Shown here: in pieces, positions 16,516-28,172 of the stretch
Layout: every line of letters starts with the position of its first letter
Numbering within the stretch: position 1 is the first letter of the stretch
NCBI GenBank assembly: GCA_012032555.1
Contig: JAAUSR010000036.1
Coordinates: forward strand, 1 to 50,003
Reading direction: 5' to 3'
DNA: 50,003 nucleotides
Source: Thioploca sp.
GTDB lineage: Bacteria > Pseudomonadota > Gammaproteobacteria > Beggiatoales > Beggiatoaceae
Notes under the pieces: generated by a model
What the model was told of the DNA's origin: nothing
What the model saw: only the letters and a program-made list of their open reading frames with translations
The model's database searches: none
Position numbers and translations under genes: made by a program

Positions 16516-16925
16516 CGTTATTAAAACAACTTAATCATAACACAAAATAACCTGATCAAAGGTTGAACCCTAGTAGCGCTCTGGCTATCTATCAATTTCA
16601 AATGTTAGTCGGACTGAGCGCAGCACACCCAACTTCTTTCTATGCCGGTTCAACTTCCCATTTAGGTCAGAAACGTGGAGCGATGTCCAACAAATTAAAT
16701 ATTTCTGCCATTTTTCCTTAAAACTGACTGACATCTCGGTTATTATTATCTAAGTCGATAAATAAATTTACCCTATTAAGATCCTAATTCAATTGTTTCC
16801 CAAAGTGATTTGATTTTTTATTCGATCATGTTGACAACCACTTTTTAGATAGATCGCTATTGAAATTAAACTTAGCATAAATAACTAACCCTATTTAAAT
16901 TTTGTTTTAAAGAGAATACCTCAGA
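16516..16925. other. 410-bp intergenic region before trpD
   Basis: No gene is visible. It separates divergent Uma2 and trpD, so it must hold their promoters. A TTGACA at 16831-16836 fits a -35 hexamer, but the expected -10 position reads only cgctat, so a trpD promoter is uncertain. AAGAGAA near 16909 can serve as the trpD ribosome site. Confidence 0.4.
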
Positions 16926-17951
16926 ATGGAAATAGATATCAAAGCCGCCTTAAAAGCAATTATTGTAGAAAAACGTGATTTAACGATAGCCGAAATGTCT
17001 TCAATAATGCGGCTAATTATGACTGGTGAAGCGACTCCAGCGCAAATTGGTGGTTTTTTAGTGGGTCTACGGATGAAAGGAGAAACCGTAGAGGAAATTG
17101 TCGCCGCTGCTCAAGTGATGCGTGAATTAGCTACACCGGTCCAAGTGAACGCACCTCATTTAGTCGATATTGTTGGTACCGGTGGCGATGGTATGAATAC
17201 GTTTAACATTTCTACCACCAGTGCCCTCGTGGTAGCCGCCGCCGGTGGTCAGGTTGCTAAACATGGCAATCGTTCGGTGTCAAGCCAATCTGGTAGTGCT
17301 GATGTTTTAGAAGCACTTGGCGTTAAAATTGACCTGACACCAGAACAAATTGCTGAATGTATTCATACTATCGGGATTGGCTTTATGTTTGCGCCACAGC
17401 ATCATGGTGCGATGAAACATGCTATCGGACCACGCCGCGAAATGGGCGTACGTACTCTATTTAATTTACTCGGCCCTTTGACGAATCCTGCCAATGTGCC
17501 TAATCAGTTAATGGGCGTTTTTGATCCACAATGGGTTAGACCGTTAGCTCAAGTATTAAAACAACTTGGTAATCAGCATGTATTAGTTGTCCATTCTGAA
17601 GACGGGCTAGACGAAATCAGTATTGCGGCTCCAACCTTGGTGGCGGAATTATCTAATGGAATGATTATTACTTATACAATTACTCCAGAAAAATTTGGTT
17701 TCCAACGCGCTCAATTGAGTGAGATACAAGTTTATTCTGTCAAAGAAAGTATTAACATTATACATCAAGTACTTAATAATCAACCCAGTCCAGCACGAGA
17801 CATTGTTTCACTGAATGCGGGTGCTGCTATCTATGCGGCTGGTTTAGCTGAAACCTTAGCGGGCGGCATTGCTCAAGCGCAAACGGTATTAAGTCAAGGT
17901 GCTGCACGCCATAAGCTAATGGAATGGATAGATTTAACGCAATCTTTTTAA
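16926..17951 (+). CDS. trpD: Anthranilate phosphoribosyltransferase
   Basis: TrpD transfers phosphoribosyl from PRPP to anthranilate, the second committed step of tryptophan synthesis. The 341-aa length is normal. The PRPP loop GTGGDG is at 84-89, [15 protein letters not shown] is at 112-126, and GPLTNP is further on. The usual trpG and trpC neighbours are absent on both sides, so it appears to be a stand-alone unit. An inverted repeat follows 28 bases after the stop. Confidence 0.96.
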   Translation: MEIDIKAALKAIIVEKRDLTIAEMSSIMRLIMTGEATPAQIGGFLVGLRMKGETVEEIVAAAQVMRELATPVQVNAPHLVDIVGTGGDGMNTFNISTTSALVVAAAGGQVAKHGNRSVSSQSGSADVLEALGVKIDLTPEQIAECIHTIGIGFMFAPQHHGAMKHAIGPRREMGVRTLFNLLGPLTNPANVPNQLMGVFDPQWVRPLAQVLKQLGNQHVLVVHSEDGLDEISIAAPTLVAELSNGMIITYTITPEKFGFQRAQLSEIQVYSVKESINIIHQVLNNQPSPARDIVSLNAGAAIYAAGLAETLAGGIAQAQTVLSQGAARHKLMEWIDLTQSF

Positions 17952-17978
17952 TGTGGAACCACGTAGTGTGCCTAAGCG

Positions 17979-18015
17979 GTAGTGTCATGTACCCTCATGC
18001 GACATATGACGCTAC
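17979..18015. terminator. Inverted repeat after trpD, possible terminator
   Basis: gtagtgtcatgt (17979-17990) and acatatgacgctac (18002-18015) form a long imperfect stem, with outer agcgg/ccgct arms extending it. An AT-rich stretch follows but no clean T-run, so a terminator is plausible and a REP-like element equally so. Confidence 0.4.
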
Positions 18016-18111
18016 ACTTCTTATATGCCCGCTAATTTTCAAAGGCGTGTAATGGCAATATATTCAACAATTTAACAATTCTCGTCACTATCTAGCAATA
18101 GTCCTAAACAA

Positions 18112-18450
18112 ATGCTCAAAATCAACTCTATTTTTTCTAATTTAATTCAATCAGAACAAGAGATTATAGAAAAACTAATCACTCATACTCATTTTACGTT
18201 GGAGCGAATTGTTTCGACTGGTCAAGCAACCCCGGTAGGACAATGGTATGACCAAGAATGGGATGAATGGGTCATTTTATTAAGCGGTTCGGCTGGTTTG
18301 TTATTCGCAGCGGAAAACACTATCCATATGTTACATCCTGGTGATTATATTCATATTAAAGCTCATCAGCGACATCGTGTCGAATGGACCGATCCCGCGC
18401 AACCGACAGTATGGTTAGCTTTACATTATCGCGTTATCTCTACGGAGTGA
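18112..18450 (+). CDS. Small cupin-domain protein
   Basis: The 112-aa protein is a single cupin barrel: QWYDQEWDEWVILLSGSAGL, then LHPGDYIHIKAHQRHRVEW. The E and H residues in these two motifs could hold one metal ion. Its substrate is unknown. It lies 160 bp after trpD on the same strand and is convergent with the Nudix gene, with only four bases between the stops. Confidence 0.85.
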   Translation: MLKINSIFSNLIQSEQEIIEKLITHTHFTLERIVSTGQATPVGQWYDQEWDEWVILLSGSAGLLFAAENTIHMLHPGDYIHIKAHQRHRVEWTDPAQPTVWLALHYRVISTE

Positions 18451-18454
18451 ATTA

Positions 18455-19420
18455 TTACGCTTCTTCTTCCCACAAACCGCGAATTGCTGCGATTCCTTGA
18501 GCACCATGTGACCAAGCCATTAAAGTATCTTCTACTCTCATCCCACCCAAAGCATAGACTGGACAATCGGCTTGTTCGGTCAGTTGAAAAAAATCAAACC
18601 ATCCTAATAATGGCGTACTGGGATGAGAAACTGAAGTTCGTACCGGACTGAGCACAATAAAATCAACGCCGATCAAATTAGTTTGGAGAATTTCTTCTAA
18701 AGAGTGACAGGAAGCGGCTACCCATAAATCATGGCTTAATGGGCGTTGAATACAATTTAATAACCGTTCACTACTCAGATGAACACCGTTAGCACCTACC
18801 GATAAGGCAATTTCTGGAGTGGCATTGACTAGCAATTGAGTCGTATAATGACTACAAACAGTCAAAGCCTTTTCAGCACAATGGCAAAAATCATGTTCAG
18901 ATAGACTTCTGGCACGCAATTGCACCAACGAAATGCCTTTATCTAAACAAGCTTCCAAGTGATAGAAAAACCGATTATCTTGAGCAGAAGGCGGTTCTGG
19001 GGTGATTAAATACAATGACGGGAGTCGGATAGCCGTTATAATCGGAGAATTAGCCACTGGGAAACGATAATGGGTTAAATCATCGAGTGCACACCATTGA
19101 ATCGCTTGTCCTTCTTGTCCTACTTCTTTACCATGCCACTGTTCAACTTGCCATACATCTAACAGCACTTTTTTATCAGGATAAGTATGGGCAATGCGAA
19201 TCAGCGGTCGCGCTTGTTGTACGGTAATATCTAATTCTTCTTTCAATTCCCGCCTTAAAGCTTCTTCAACTGATTCGCCGAGTTCACATTTGCCCCCAGG
19301 AAATTCCCATAATCCACCTTGATGAACATGATTTGGACGACGAGTGATTAATACCTCACCGACTAGGTTGTGAACGACTCCCACTACCACTTCTTCTTGT
19401 ATTGCTTGAATATTATCCAT
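18455..19420 (-). CDS. Nudix hydrolase fused to a ThiE-like domain
   Basis: The 321-aa protein joins two domains. Residues 1-130 are a MutT-type Nudix hydrolase with the box G43-x5-E49-x7-R57-E58-x2-E61-E62 (GGKCELGESVEEALRRELKE), which removes oxidised nucleotides such as 8-oxo-dGTP. Residues 131-321 resemble thiamine-phosphate synthase/TenI (SLVQLRARSLSE, LLVNATPEIA, NGVHLSSERL, ALGGM). This fusion is a known gammaproteobacterial form near secA and argJ. The ThiE half probably lacks full thiamine-synthase activity in such fusions, which I cannot check here. Confidence 0.93.
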   Translation of the reverse strand: MDNIQAIQEEVVVGVVHNLVGEVLITRRPNHVHQGGLWEFPGGKCELGESVEEALRRELKEELDITVQQARPLIRIAHTYPDKKVLLDVWQVEQWHGKEVGQEGQAIQWCALDDLTHYRFPVANSPIITAIRLPSLYLITPEPPSAQDNRFFYHLEACLDKGISLVQLRARSLSEHDFCHCAEKALTVCSHYTTQLLVNATPEIALSVGANGVHLSSERLLNCIQRPLSHDLWVAASCHSLEEILQTNLIGVDFIVLSPVRTSVSHPSTPLLGWFDFFQLTEQADCPVYALGGMRVEDTLMAWSHGAQGIAAIRGLWEEEA

Positions 19421-19465
19421 TAGCTCATTCTCCTCAGTTTACCAAACCGAGGTTTAATTGTTAAA

Positions 19466-20686
19466 TCAAGTCCGATATTCAGCATTAATACGCACATAAT
19501 CGTGAGACAAATCACAAGTAAAAATCGTTTCTTGGTCATGACCACGACCTAATAATACCCGAATTTGAATTTCGGGTTGTGCCATCACCTGTTGACCTTG
19601 TGCTTCAGTATAATTTGGGGCGATGCCACCTTGGTGAACAATAGTCACTTGATTGAGATCAATTTGTACCGCGTTGATATTTAAGTGAGTTAAACCCGCA
19701 CGACCGACAGCGGCTAAGATACGTCCCCAATTTGCATCACTGGCAAAAAAAGCGGTTTTTACGAGCGGTGAATGTGCAATCGCATAAGCAACCTCGAGAC
19801 ATTCTTGTTTAGAAGCACCTTGTGCTACCGTGATGGTAATAAACTTAGTGGCGCCTTCGCCATCCCGAATGATAGCTTGTGCTAAATATAAGCAAACTTC
19901 GGTGATGGCTTGACAGAATGGCTGAAATGCAGGATGTTCAGGACTATCAATGGTAAGTTGTCCTTGTCCGGTGGCAACCAATACACAAGCATCATTAGTG
20001 GAAGTATCACCATCGACAGTAATGCGATTAAAGCTACATTCAACGGCTTGGTTAAGACCCGTTTGTAATATCGATTGGGGTACCGCCGCGTCAGTCGCCA
20101 TAAAAGCTAACAGGGTTGCCATATCTGGTTTTATCATACCAGCCCCTTTGGCGATAGCTGTCAGGTGAACTATTTTTCCGGCAATGGTCCGTTGGATTGA
20201 TATACCTTTTGGTACCGTATCGGTGGTCATAATAGCCTGGGCAGCTTGATTCCAATGATGCGCATCCAAATTAGCTAAAGCCGACGGTAAAGCCGCTTGA
20301 ATCTTGTCTATCGGTAGGGGTACACCAATGACGCCAGTCGAAAAAGGTAACACTTCTTTTACTAAACACCCACTTAATTGCGATACCCGTTGGCAACTGG
20401 CTAAGGCATTCTGTAAACCACGTTCGCCGGTACCGGCATTAGCATTACCAGAATTAATTAATAAAAAACGGGGATGAGTCGTTGCTAAGTGTTGTCGAGC
20501 CAAAATTACCGGTGCAGCACAAAAGGCATTGCGAGTAAATACCGCAGCACAGTGGTTGGTTGGAGCCAATTCAAATAGCGTTAAATCATCACGTTGTGCT
20601 AATTTAATTTGGGCACAGGTGGTACCGATCCGGATACCCGTAATCGGATGTAGTGGAGATAATTGCGATGGTAAATTAACAGCCAT
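19466..20686 (-). CDS. argJ: Bifunctional glutamate N-acetyltransferase / amino-acid acetyltransferase
   Basis: ArgJ recycles the acetyl group in arginine synthesis by moving it from N-acetylornithine to glutamate. The precursor cleaves itself at a conserved threonine, seen here in KGAGMIKPDMATLLAFM. The TTNHCAAVFTRN-like start (PTNHCAAVFTRNAFCAAP) and GDTSTNDACVLVATG are also typical. I chose the ATG at 20686 (406 aa, MAVNLPSQ), 11 bases after the secA stop; the earlier ATG at 20719 would overlap secA by 22 bases and add residues unlike the family. Confidence 0.95.
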   Translation of the reverse strand: MAVNLPSQLSPLHPITGIRIGTTCAQIKLAQRDDLTLFELAPTNHCAAVFTRNAFCAAPVILARQHLATTHPRFLLINSGNANAGTGERGLQNALASCQRVSQLSGCLVKEVLPFSTGVIGVPLPIDKIQAALPSALANLDAHHWNQAAQAIMTTDTVPKGISIQRTIAGKIVHLTAIAKGAGMIKPDMATLLAFMATDAAVPQSILQTGLNQAVECSFNRITVDGDTSTNDACVLVATGQGQLTIDSPEHPAFQPFCQAITEVCLYLAQAIIRDGEGATKFITITVAQGASKQECLEVAYAIAHSPLVKTAFFASDANWGRILAAVGRAGLTHLNINAVQIDLNQVTIVHQGGIAPNYTEAQGQQVMAQPEIQIRVLLGRGHDQETIFTCDLSHDYVRINAEYRT

Positions 20687-20697
20687 TTTTTCAATTC

Positions 20698-23430
20698 TTA
20701 CTGGAGTTGACCATGACAATTTTTATACTTTTTCCCAGATCCACAAGGACAAGGCTCATTACGACCAATTTTACGACCTTGGCGAACAAAGGGCACTTTG
20801 GGTGCGGGTGTCTCTTCTTCATCCGCTATTTCATTAGTTAACCCTTCTACCTGTGCATGTCGATATTGCATCGGTGCGCGTTGTTGTCGCCGCTGGGCTT
20901 CCACGGCTGCTACGTCGGCTTCAGCTCGAATCTGGACTTTAGAGATGATGCTAACCACTTCCCGTTTAATTTGTTCTAACATTTGCGAGAACATATCAAA
21001 TGCTTCTCGCTTATATTCATGTTTAGGATTCTTTTGGGCGTAGCCACGCAGGTGGATACCTTGCCGTAGGTAATCCATTGCCGCTAAATGTTCTTTCCAA
21101 TGGCTATCGAGTACCTGTAACATCACTGCTTTTTCAAAATGACGCATGACCGCCGCACCTACTTGCTGCTCTTTCTCAGCATACACGGTAGTAATGGTTT
21201 CTTCTATTTTCTGGCGTAATGGCTCTTCATGTAAACTGTCGTCTTGATCTAACCATTTCGCGACGGGTAAGCGCAAACCAAAAACCTGTTCAATCGCATC
21301 TTCCAAACTGGGGATATTCCATAATTCTTCTAAACTCTGCGGTGGAATATAGCTATCGATCACTTCATTGAGAACATCATGACGAATGGCTTGGATGGTA
21401 TCGGCAATGGAATCGGTATCCATTAATTCATTGCGTTGTTCATAAATCACTTTGCGTTGATCATTCGCAATATTGTCATATTCTAACAGTTGTTTGCGAA
21501 TATCGAAATTGCGTCCTTCAACTTTACGCTGCGCATTTTCAATCGCTTTGGTTACCCACGGGTGTTCAATGGCTTCGCCTTCTTCCATACCCAGTTTTTG
21601 CATTAAAGCCGATACCCGCTCCGAAGCGAAAATGCGCATTAAATTATCTTCTAAAGATAAATAAAATCGGCTGGAACCAGGATCACCTTGCCGTCCAGAA
21701 CGACCGCGTAATTGATTATCAATGCGGCGGGACTCATGTCGTTCTGTCCCAATAATATGTAACCCCCCACTGGTAATGACCGCTTGATGCCGATCTTGCC
21801 ATTCTTGACGTAATTTAGTTAATTCAGTTGGATCCAGATTTTCGCCTAACGCTTTAATTTCCGCTTCCACATTACCGCCGAGGACGATATCGGTACCACG
21901 ACCCGCCATATTCGTAGCAATGGTTACGGTACCCGGACGACCAGCATGCACAATAATGTGTGCTTCTTGTTCATGAAAACGGGCATTTAATACTTGGTGT
22001 TTGATCTTGTCTTGGTGTAATAATGAGGAAATAAATTCAGAGCTTTCAATTGAAGTGGTTCCCACCAAGACCGGTTGACCACGTGCTTGACAATCTTTAA
22101 TATCATTAAGAATCGCTTGATGTTTTTCCCGCTTGCTCAGATAAACCAAATCCCCTTTGTCGTCACGAATCATCGTTTTATGAGTTGGAATGACCACGAC
22201 TTCTAAGCCATAAATTTGTTGAAATTCATAAGCTTCAGTATCAGCTGTGCCAGTCATACCGGCTAATTTACCATATAACCGAAATAGGTTTTGAAAAGTA
22301 ATCGAGGCTAAAGTTTGATTTTCGTTTTGGATCGCAACATTTTCTTTGGCTTCTACGGCTTGATGTAACCCCTCTGACCAACGCCGTCCAGGCATTTGTC
22401 GCCCAGTAAATTCATCGACAATAATAATTTGATTATCTTTAACGATATAATCGACATCACGCTGAAATAAAGTATGCGCACGCAACGCTGCATAAACATG
22501 GTGCATCAAGCTAATATTAGTGACATCATATAAACTATCACCGGGTTTCAGAATTCCTTCTTTTACTAAAGATTCTTCCACATGTTGATGTCCTTCTTCA
22601 CTTAATACGACTTGTTTACTTTTTTCATCTACAAAATAATCTCCGGGAACTTCAATTTCCTCATCTTTGCCCGTTTCGCGTGCTTGAGGTTTAAGTCGAG
22701 GAATAATTCCATTAATTCGGCGATATAAATCCGAATTATCATCGGTGGGTCCAGAAATGATCAGCGGTGTTCGAGCTTCGTCAATGAGAATTGAATCGAC
22801 TTCATCGATAATCGCAAAATGTAACTGGCGCTGAACACGGTCTTCTTTACTAAAAGCCATGTTGTCACGCAGGTAATCAAAACCAAACTCGTTATTCGTT
22901 CCATAAGTAATATCAGCGGCATAAGCAGCACGTTTTTGCTCAGCGCTCATATTGGCAATAACCACACCCGTGGTCATTCCTAAGAATTCATAAATACGCC
23001 CCATCCACTCAGCATCACGACGAGCTAAGTAATCATTAACGGTGATAATATGAACCCCTTTCCCCGAAAGCGCATTAAGATAAGCCGCTAAGGTAGCCAC
23101 GAGTGTTTTACCTTCTCCGGTACGCATTTCGGCAATTTTACCCTGATGCAGTACCATACCTCCAATTAATTGCACATCAAAATGGCGCATATTTAATAAG
23201 CGCTTACCGGTTTCTCTCACGGTAGCAAAGGCTTCCGGAAGTAATTCTTCTACTGTGGCACCTTCTTGTAAACGTTGGCGAAACACCTCGGTCTTGCTTC
23301 GCAGTTCATGATCAGTCAAATTTGTAAAACTCGGTTCTAACGCATTAATTTGATTAACGATCTTAAACATGCGTTTAACTAGCCGATCATTGCGACTACC
23401 AAAAATTTTAGTAAGGAAGTTACTGAACAT
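20698..23430 (-). CDS. secA: Preprotein translocase ATPase SecA
   Basis: SecA drives proteins through SecYEG with ATP. The 910-aa product is full length. Walker A is MRTGEGKT (102-109), Walker B is [15 protein letters not shown], and motifs GTTSIESSE and [20 protein letters not shown] (helicase-type domain 2) are present. The C-terminal SecB-binding zinc motif reads [15 protein letters not shown]. It leads the secA-argJ-Nudix group on the minus strand. secY is in this window too, about 6 kb away in the spc operon. Confidence 0.98.
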   Translation of the reverse strand: MFSNFLTKIFGSRNDRLVKRMFKIVNQINALEPSFTNLTDHELRSKTEVFRQRLQEGATVEELLPEAFATVRETGKRLLNMRHFDVQLIGGMVLHQGKIAEMRTGEGKTLVATLAAYLNALSGKGVHIITVNDYLARRDAEWMGRIYEFLGMTTGVVIANMSAEQKRAAYAADITYGTNNEFGFDYLRDNMAFSKEDRVQRQLHFAIIDEVDSILIDEARTPLIISGPTDDNSDLYRRINGIIPRLKPQARETGKDEEIEVPGDYFVDEKSKQVVLSEEGHQHVEESLVKEGILKPGDSLYDVTNISLMHHVYAALRAHTLFQRDVDYIVKDNQIIIVDEFTGRQMPGRRWSEGLHQAVEAKENVAIQNENQTLASITFQNLFRLYGKLAGMTGTADTEAYEFQQIYGLEVVVIPTHKTMIRDDKGDLVYLSKREKHQAILNDIKDCQARGQPVLVGTTSIESSEFISSLLHQDKIKHQVLNARFHEQEAHIIVHAGRPGTVTIATNMAGRGTDIVLGGNVEAEIKALGENLDPTELTKLRQEWQDRHQAVITSGGLHIIGTERHESRRIDNQLRGRSGRQGDPGSSRFYLSLEDNLMRIFASERVSALMQKLGMEEGEAIEHPWVTKAIENAQRKVEGRNFDIRKQLLEYDNIANDQRKVIYEQRNELMDTDSIADTIQAIRHDVLNEVIDSYIPPQSLEELWNIPSLEDAIEQVFGLRLPVAKWLDQDDSLHEEPLRQKIEETITTVYAEKEQQVGAAVMRHFEKAVMLQVLDSHWKEHLAAMDYLRQGIHLRGYAQKNPKHEYKREAFDMFSQMLEQIKREVVSIISKVQIRAEADVAAVEAQRRQQRAPMQYRHAQVEGLTNEIADEEETPAPKVPFVRQGRKIGRNEPCPCGSGKKYKNCHGQLQ

Positions 23431-23872
23431 GATAAAAATAATATATTCTGTTGAGAGTTATCGATTATTAATTATGTCGATGTCATTACGGATTATTTTA
23501 GTGATAATTTAAGTTAGAATTCGGCGGGAATAATTGAGATTAATCAATGCCGTAAAATTAAAGGGCGAACGTTAACACAGGCTAATTCTTTTTGCAAGAT
23601 TCTGGCTGGTAAGCTAGCCATTTGGTGGGTAAAGGCGGTCATGAATGGAGCCACTAGCTCAGCCATTCCAGCAGTGTTAACGACATTAAACCGGCGAAAC
23701 GCTAAACTTGAAGTAGTTAATAAACCGCTTGTGGCATGTATTTTGCCGATTATTTCCAGCGACGCGTTACAGCTACCTAATACACTCTTCTACTGCAAAC
23801 GCGCCGAAGCATTGAATAAATTAATCTTCAAAACTAACAACATCACTAAACTGAGAAATAGGTGGTAATAGG
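23431..23872. other. 442-bp region upstream of secA and gmd, no convincing gene
   Basis: This lies between divergent secA and gmd. A 75-codon plus-strand frame (23641-23868) and a minus-strand open stretch of about 80 codons ending near 23545 both lack a recognisable family pattern and a good ribosome site. Many gammaproteobacteria have a DUF721 gene upstream of secA; I looked for it on both strands and could not establish it. Promoters for both neighbours should be here. Confidence 0.45.
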
Positions 23873-24970
23873 ATGATAAAGAAAAAAAGGGCTTTAATAA
23901 CGGGTATTACCGGACAAGATGGTGCTTATCTAGCTGAATTCTTATTGGAAAAGGGGTATGAAGTACATGGGATTAAGCGCCGTGCTTCTTCATTTAACAC
24001 CAGTCGCATCGATCATTTATACCAGGAACCCTATCAATCCGATCGGCGTTTTATCCTCCATTATGGGGATTTAAGCGATTCAACTAATTTAATCAGGATT
24101 ATTCAAGAAGTTAAGCCTCATGAGATCTATAATTTAGCAGCACAAAGTCATGTGGCTGTCTCCTTTTCTACACCAGAGTATACTGCTAATGTAGATGCTT
24201 TAGGTACCCTGCGAATTTTAGAAGCCATTCGTATTCTCAATTTAGAAAAGCAAACCCGTTTTTATCAAGCTTCTACTTCCGAATTATTTGGTAAAGTTCA
24301 AGAAATTCCACAAACAGAAACGACCCCATTTTATCCGCGTTCACCTTATGCTGTTGCTAAGTTATATGCTTATTGGATTACCATAAATTACCGAGAAGCT
24401 TATGGTATCTATGGCTGTAATGGTATACTTTTTAATCATGAAAGTCCGCTCCGTGGTGAAACATTCGTTACTCGTAAAATTACCCGTGCTTTAGCTCGGA
24501 TTAAACTCGGTTTACAAGCGTGTCTTTATTTAGGTAATTTAAATGCCAAACGAGATTGGGGACATGCGCGAGATTATGTTGAAATGCAATGGTTAATGTT
24601 ACAACAGGATGAACCCGACGATTATATTATTGCGACCGGAATCCAATATTCGGTGCGAGAATTTATAGAAGCAGTTTGTCAACATTTAGATATTTCTATT
24701 CAATGGCGAGGTAGCGGCGTTGAGGAAAAAGGTTATGAAAAACGAACTAACCAATGTATCGTGGCAGTCGATCCCAGATATTTTCGTCTGACTGAAGTTG
24801 AGACTTTACTGGGTGATCCCAGTAAAGCTAAACAAAAACTAGGCTGGCAACCGCATATTTCTTTTGAGCAATTAATTGAACAGATGATAAAAGCGGATCT
24901 CAAATTGGCGGAACAAGAAGCATTTTGTCAATGGAAAGGATTTAAAACATTTAAACATTATGAAGAATAA
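23873..24970 (+). CDS. gmd: GDP-mannose 4,6-dehydratase
   Basis: Gmd makes GDP-4-keto-6-deoxymannose, first step to GDP-L-fucose and related sugars for surface polysaccharide. The 365-aa protein has the NADP motif [19 protein letters not shown], the [15 protein letters not shown] loop, and the catalytic Y-x3-K in [18 protein letters not shown] about eight bases upstream supports the start. fcl follows with an 11-base overlap, so the two are coupled. No glycosyltransferase or polysaccharide export gene is adjacent. Confidence 0.96.
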   Translation: MIKKKRALITGITGQDGAYLAEFLLEKGYEVHGIKRRASSFNTSRIDHLYQEPYQSDRRFILHYGDLSDSTNLIRIIQEVKPHEIYNLAAQSHVAVSFSTPEYTANVDALGTLRILEAIRILNLEKQTRFYQASTSELFGKVQEIPQTETTPFYPRSPYAVAKLYAYWITINYREAYGIYGCNGILFNHESPLRGETFVTRKITRALARIKLGLQACLYLGNLNAKRDWGHARDYVEMQWLMLQQDEPDDYIIATGIQYSVREFIEAVCQHLDISIQWRGSGVEEKGYEKRTNQCIVAVDPRYFRLTEVETLLGDPSKAKQKLGWQPHISFEQLIEQMIKADLKLAEQEAFCQWKGFKTFKHYEE

Positions 24971-25903
24971 TGCGCGCATTTATATTGCAGGTCATCAAGG
25001 CTTAGTTGGTTCAGCCATTCTGCGACTATTACAACAACATGGCTATTCAAAGCTATTATTACGTAGTCGTGCTGAATTGGATTTAACTCAATCCGTTGCC
25101 GTAAAACAATTTTTTCAAGTAGAACAACCCGAATATGTTTTCTTAGCGGCAGCGAAAGTGGGTGGTATTCAAGCGAATGATACTTATCCAGCCGATTTTA
25201 TTCGTGATAATTTACAAATTCAAATTAATATCATTGATGCCGCTTATCAAACTGGTGTAAAAAAGTTATTATTCTTAGGATCTTCTTGTATTTATCCTAA
25301 ACTAGCTCCCCAACCACTGAAGGAAGATTATTTGCTGACTGGCTCATTAGAACCAACTAATGAATGGTATGCCATTGCGAAAATCGCTGGAATTAAAATG
25401 TGTCAGGCTTACCGCCGACAATATCAATTTAACGCTATTTCTTTAATGCCAACTAATCTCTACGGTCCCGGCGATAATTTTCACTTAACTCATTCGCATG
25501 TGTTACCCGCTTTAATTCGCAAATTTCATGAAGCTAAGTTGCGTAATGAGTTAGCGGTTAGCATTTGGGGTAGTGGTAATCCCCGGCGAGAATTTTTACA
25601 TGTAGACGATTTAGCGGATGCTGCACTATTTTAATGCAGCATTATGAAAGTGAAGCCATTATCAACATTGGGGTAGGTAAAGATATTGGTATTCGAGATT
25701 TGGCTGAGTTAGTTAAGGAGGTGGTAGGATATCCAGGCGCTATTCAGTTTGATACTTCCAAACCAGATGGAACACTTCAGAAATTGCTTGATGTATCACG
25801 TCTCCAAGCACTAGGATGGCAAGCACGAATTTCCTTACGAAAAGGAATTAAATCTACTTACCAATGGTACTTGGATCACCAAGGTCGGTTTCGACAAACC
25901 TGA
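24960..25903 (+). CDS. fcl: GDP-L-fucose synthase, frameshifted as assembled
   Basis: This enzyme (also called WcaG) epimerises and reduces the Gmd product to GDP-L-fucose. Seen are the nucleotide motif [24 protein letters not shown] and the catalytic Y-x3-K in [11 protein letters not shown], then the specificity region ending [12 protein letters not shown]. As read, a stop follows LADAALF at 25632. One more T in the run at 25629-25632 gives [19 protein letters not shown] and one 314-aa protein, the normal length. I treat it as one gene with a probable base-call error; a genuine recent mutation is possible. Confidence 0.9.
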
Positions 25904-25923
25904 CCATTAACATAATCTCAACC

Positions 25924-26310
25924 TTAAGCTTCAGCCACTTCTTCTGTCAATTGTGGTCTATCAACGAGTTCTATAATAGCCATTGGTGCGCTATCTCCTA
26001 CCCGAAATCCACATTTAAGAACGCGTAAATAACCGCCCGGCCGTTCTTTATAACGCGGACCCAACTCGTTGAACAATTTAGTGACCGTTTCTCGATGACG
26101 TAATCTAGCAAATGCTAAACGACGTTTAGCCACAGAATCTTCCTTGGCTAAAGTAATTAACGGTTCAGCAAAACCACGCAATTCTTTAGCTTTAGGTAAA
26201 GTCGTTTTAATCAGTTCATGCTTCAGTAAAGCAATAGCTAAATTTTTTAATAACGCTTTCCTATGACTGCTGGGACGATTAAAGTATCTACCCGCATGAC
26301 GATGACGCAT
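25924..26310 (-). CDS. rplQ: 50S ribosomal protein L17
   Basis: L17 sits near the peptide exit tunnel. The 128-aa protein begins [20 protein letters not shown], the family signature, and keeps [19 protein letters not shown]. It is the last gene of the alpha operon, 105 bp after rpoA. It is convergent with fcl, with only 20 bases between stops, and I see no clear terminator there. Confidence 0.97.
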   Translation of the reverse strand: MRHRHAGRYFNRPSSHRKALLKNLAIALLKHELIKTTLPKAKELRGFAEPLITLAKEDSVAKRRLAFARLRHRETVTKLFNELGPRYKERPGGYLRVLKCGFRVGDSAPMAIIELVDRPQLTEEVAEA

Positions 26311-26415
26311 AAATCGTTATCCTTTACTTGTTCTATCTATTTTCAGTGGGTTGTTATTCAACCGGCTATGCGGTTAACACCAAACTAACCGTCGTTTAAT
26401 ATCAAAACACTTTAG

Positions 26416-27420
26416 TTAAGAATGGCCTTTGGAATCTTGATCATAAAGTCCTGGCGGTGGCCAATTTTCTAAACGCATACCGAGAGATAAACCCCGTGAA
26501 GCGAGTACATCTTTAATTTCAGTTAAGGATTTTTTACCTAAATTGGGTGTCTTGAGTAATTCATTTTCAGTTTTTTGAATTAAATCACCAATATAATAAA
26601 TGCTTTCTGCTTTAAGACAATTCGCTGAACGAACTGTTAATTCGAGTTCATCCACCGGTCTTAACAAAATAGGATCAATATCATTCTTTTCAGCTGTGGT
26701 TTCAGTTTCAACATTTCCTTCCAGATCCACAATCACCGACAACTGATTTTGCAAGATAGTAGCAGCCTGCCGAATAGCAGACTCGGGATCAATAGTTCCA
26801 TTGGTTTCCAATTCAATAATCAATTTGTCCAAATCAGTACGTTGTTCAACCCGCGCACTTTCAACTTTGTAGGCTACTCGCGAAATAGGACTAAATGACG
26901 CATCCAATTTGAGGGTACCAATTGGAGCGCTACTTTCATCTTCCTGACCACGTTGACTCACCGGTTGATAACCACGTCCTAACATGATTTTCAAGATCAT
27001 GTTAAGTTCACCCGATTGAGTCAAGTGAGCAATAACATGAGCTGGATTGATAATTTCAACATCATGATCCAAACTAATATCAGACGCACAGACCACGCCA
27101 GGACCTTTTTTACTCAACCGCAAATTAGCTTCAGTACGACCATACATCCGAATTGCTAATCCTTTTAAGTTAAGTAAAATGTCAGTAACATCTTCCTGGA
27201 CTCCCTCAATGGTTGTGTATTCATGCAACACACCATCAATCATGATTTCAACAACGGCTGCACCGGGCAGGGAGGATAAGAGTACACGTCTTAGGGCATT
27301 ACCCAAAGTATACCCAAAGCCACGATCTAATGGCTCTAAGGTTATCTTGGCTATCGTATCATTGACATGTTTGACATCAACTATACGTGGCTTTAATAAT
27401 TCCATTACACTGGATTGCAT
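26416..27420 (-). CDS. rpoA: DNA-directed RNA polymerase subunit alpha
   Basis: The alpha dimer nucleates RNA polymerase assembly. The 334-aa protein has the N-terminal dimerisation domain ([20 protein letters not shown]) and the C-terminal DNA- and activator-binding domain ([40 protein letters not shown]). It lies between rpsD and rplQ, the standard alpha-operon order. Confidence 0.98.
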   Translation of the reverse strand: MQSSVMELLKPRIVDVKHVNDTIAKITLEPLDRGFGYTLGNALRRVLLSSLPGAAVVEIMIDGVLHEYTTIEGVQEDVTDILLNLKGLAIRMYGRTEANLRLSKKGPGVVCASDISLDHDVEIINPAHVIAHLTQSGELNMILKIMLGRGYQPVSQRGQEDESSAPIGTLKLDASFSPISRVAYKVESARVEQRTDLDKLIIELETNGTIDPESAIRQAATILQNQLSVIVDLEGNVETETTAEKNDIDPILLRPVDELELTVRSANCLKAESIYYIGDLIQKTENELLKTPNLGKKSLTEIKDVLASRGLSLGMRLENWPPPGLYDQDSKGHS

Positions 27421-27479
27421 ATAATCAGTAACCAGTTACAGTTAGGGGTAATTTCTTAACACATCTACCTATCAAGAAA

Positions 27480-28100
27480 TTACTTAGAATACAATTCAAC
27501 AACAAGTTGTTCATTAATATCGCTTGGTAAGTCCATGCGTTCAGGTAAAGTTTTAAAGATTCCTTGAAATTTATTCACCTCAACTTCAACCCATTGAGGA
27601 AAACCATATTCTTCAGCACTACTTAATGCCGATTTGATTCGTAATTGTTCACGACTCTTTTGACGAATACTAATCACATCATTGGCTTTAACTTGATAAG
27701 AAGGAATATTAATGGGTTTATCATTGACTAAAATAGCTTTATGACTAACGAGTTGTCGTGCTTCGGCACGGGTTGAAGCGAATCCCATCCGATAAACGAC
27801 ATTATCTAGACGACATTCAAGCAATTTTAATAAATTCTCACCCGTAGAACCTTTTAACCGATTTGCTTCAACGTAATAAGTGTGGAATTGTCGCTCTAAA
27901 ATTCCATATAACCGACGTAACTTCTGCTTTTCACGCAATTGTAAAGCATAATCCGAAGTCCGTTGACGTTTATCACCATGTTGACCAGGTAGTTTTTCTA
28001 GCCGACACTTAGAATCTAAAGAACGTGCCCGACTCTTTAAAAATAAATCTACACCTTCTCGACGGCTTAATTTACATTTGGGTCCAAGATATCTTGCCAT
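27480..28100 (-). CDS. rpsD: 30S ribosomal protein S4
   Basis: S4 is a primary 16S rRNA binder and assembly initiator and, in E. coli, the repressor of its own operon. The 206-aa protein has [20 protein letters not shown] and an S4 RNA-binding domain ([20 protein letters not shown]). It is encoded between rpsK and rpoA. I did not find a recognisable S4 pseudoknot site. Confidence 0.98.
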   Translation of the reverse strand: MARYLGPKCKLSRREGVDLFLKSRARSLDSKCRLEKLPGQHGDKRQRTSDYALQLREKQKLRRLYGILERQFHTYYVEANRLKGSTGENLLKLLECRLDNVVYRMGFASTRAEARQLVSHKAILVNDKPINIPSYQVKANDVISIRQKSREQLRIKSALSSAEEYGFPQWVEVEVNKFQGIFKTLPERMDLPSDINEQLVVELYSK

Positions 28101-28172
28101 AAATTAATTACATTTACCTTTACCTTGAGTTAAAAGGAACAGATAACATTCTGAATCCATTCCATTGTGTGA

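Noticed and set aside
23641-23868. 75-codon frame upstream of gmd
   Set aside because: No recognisable motif, weak start, and composition like the surrounding noncoding DNA. Noted only as part of the spacer.
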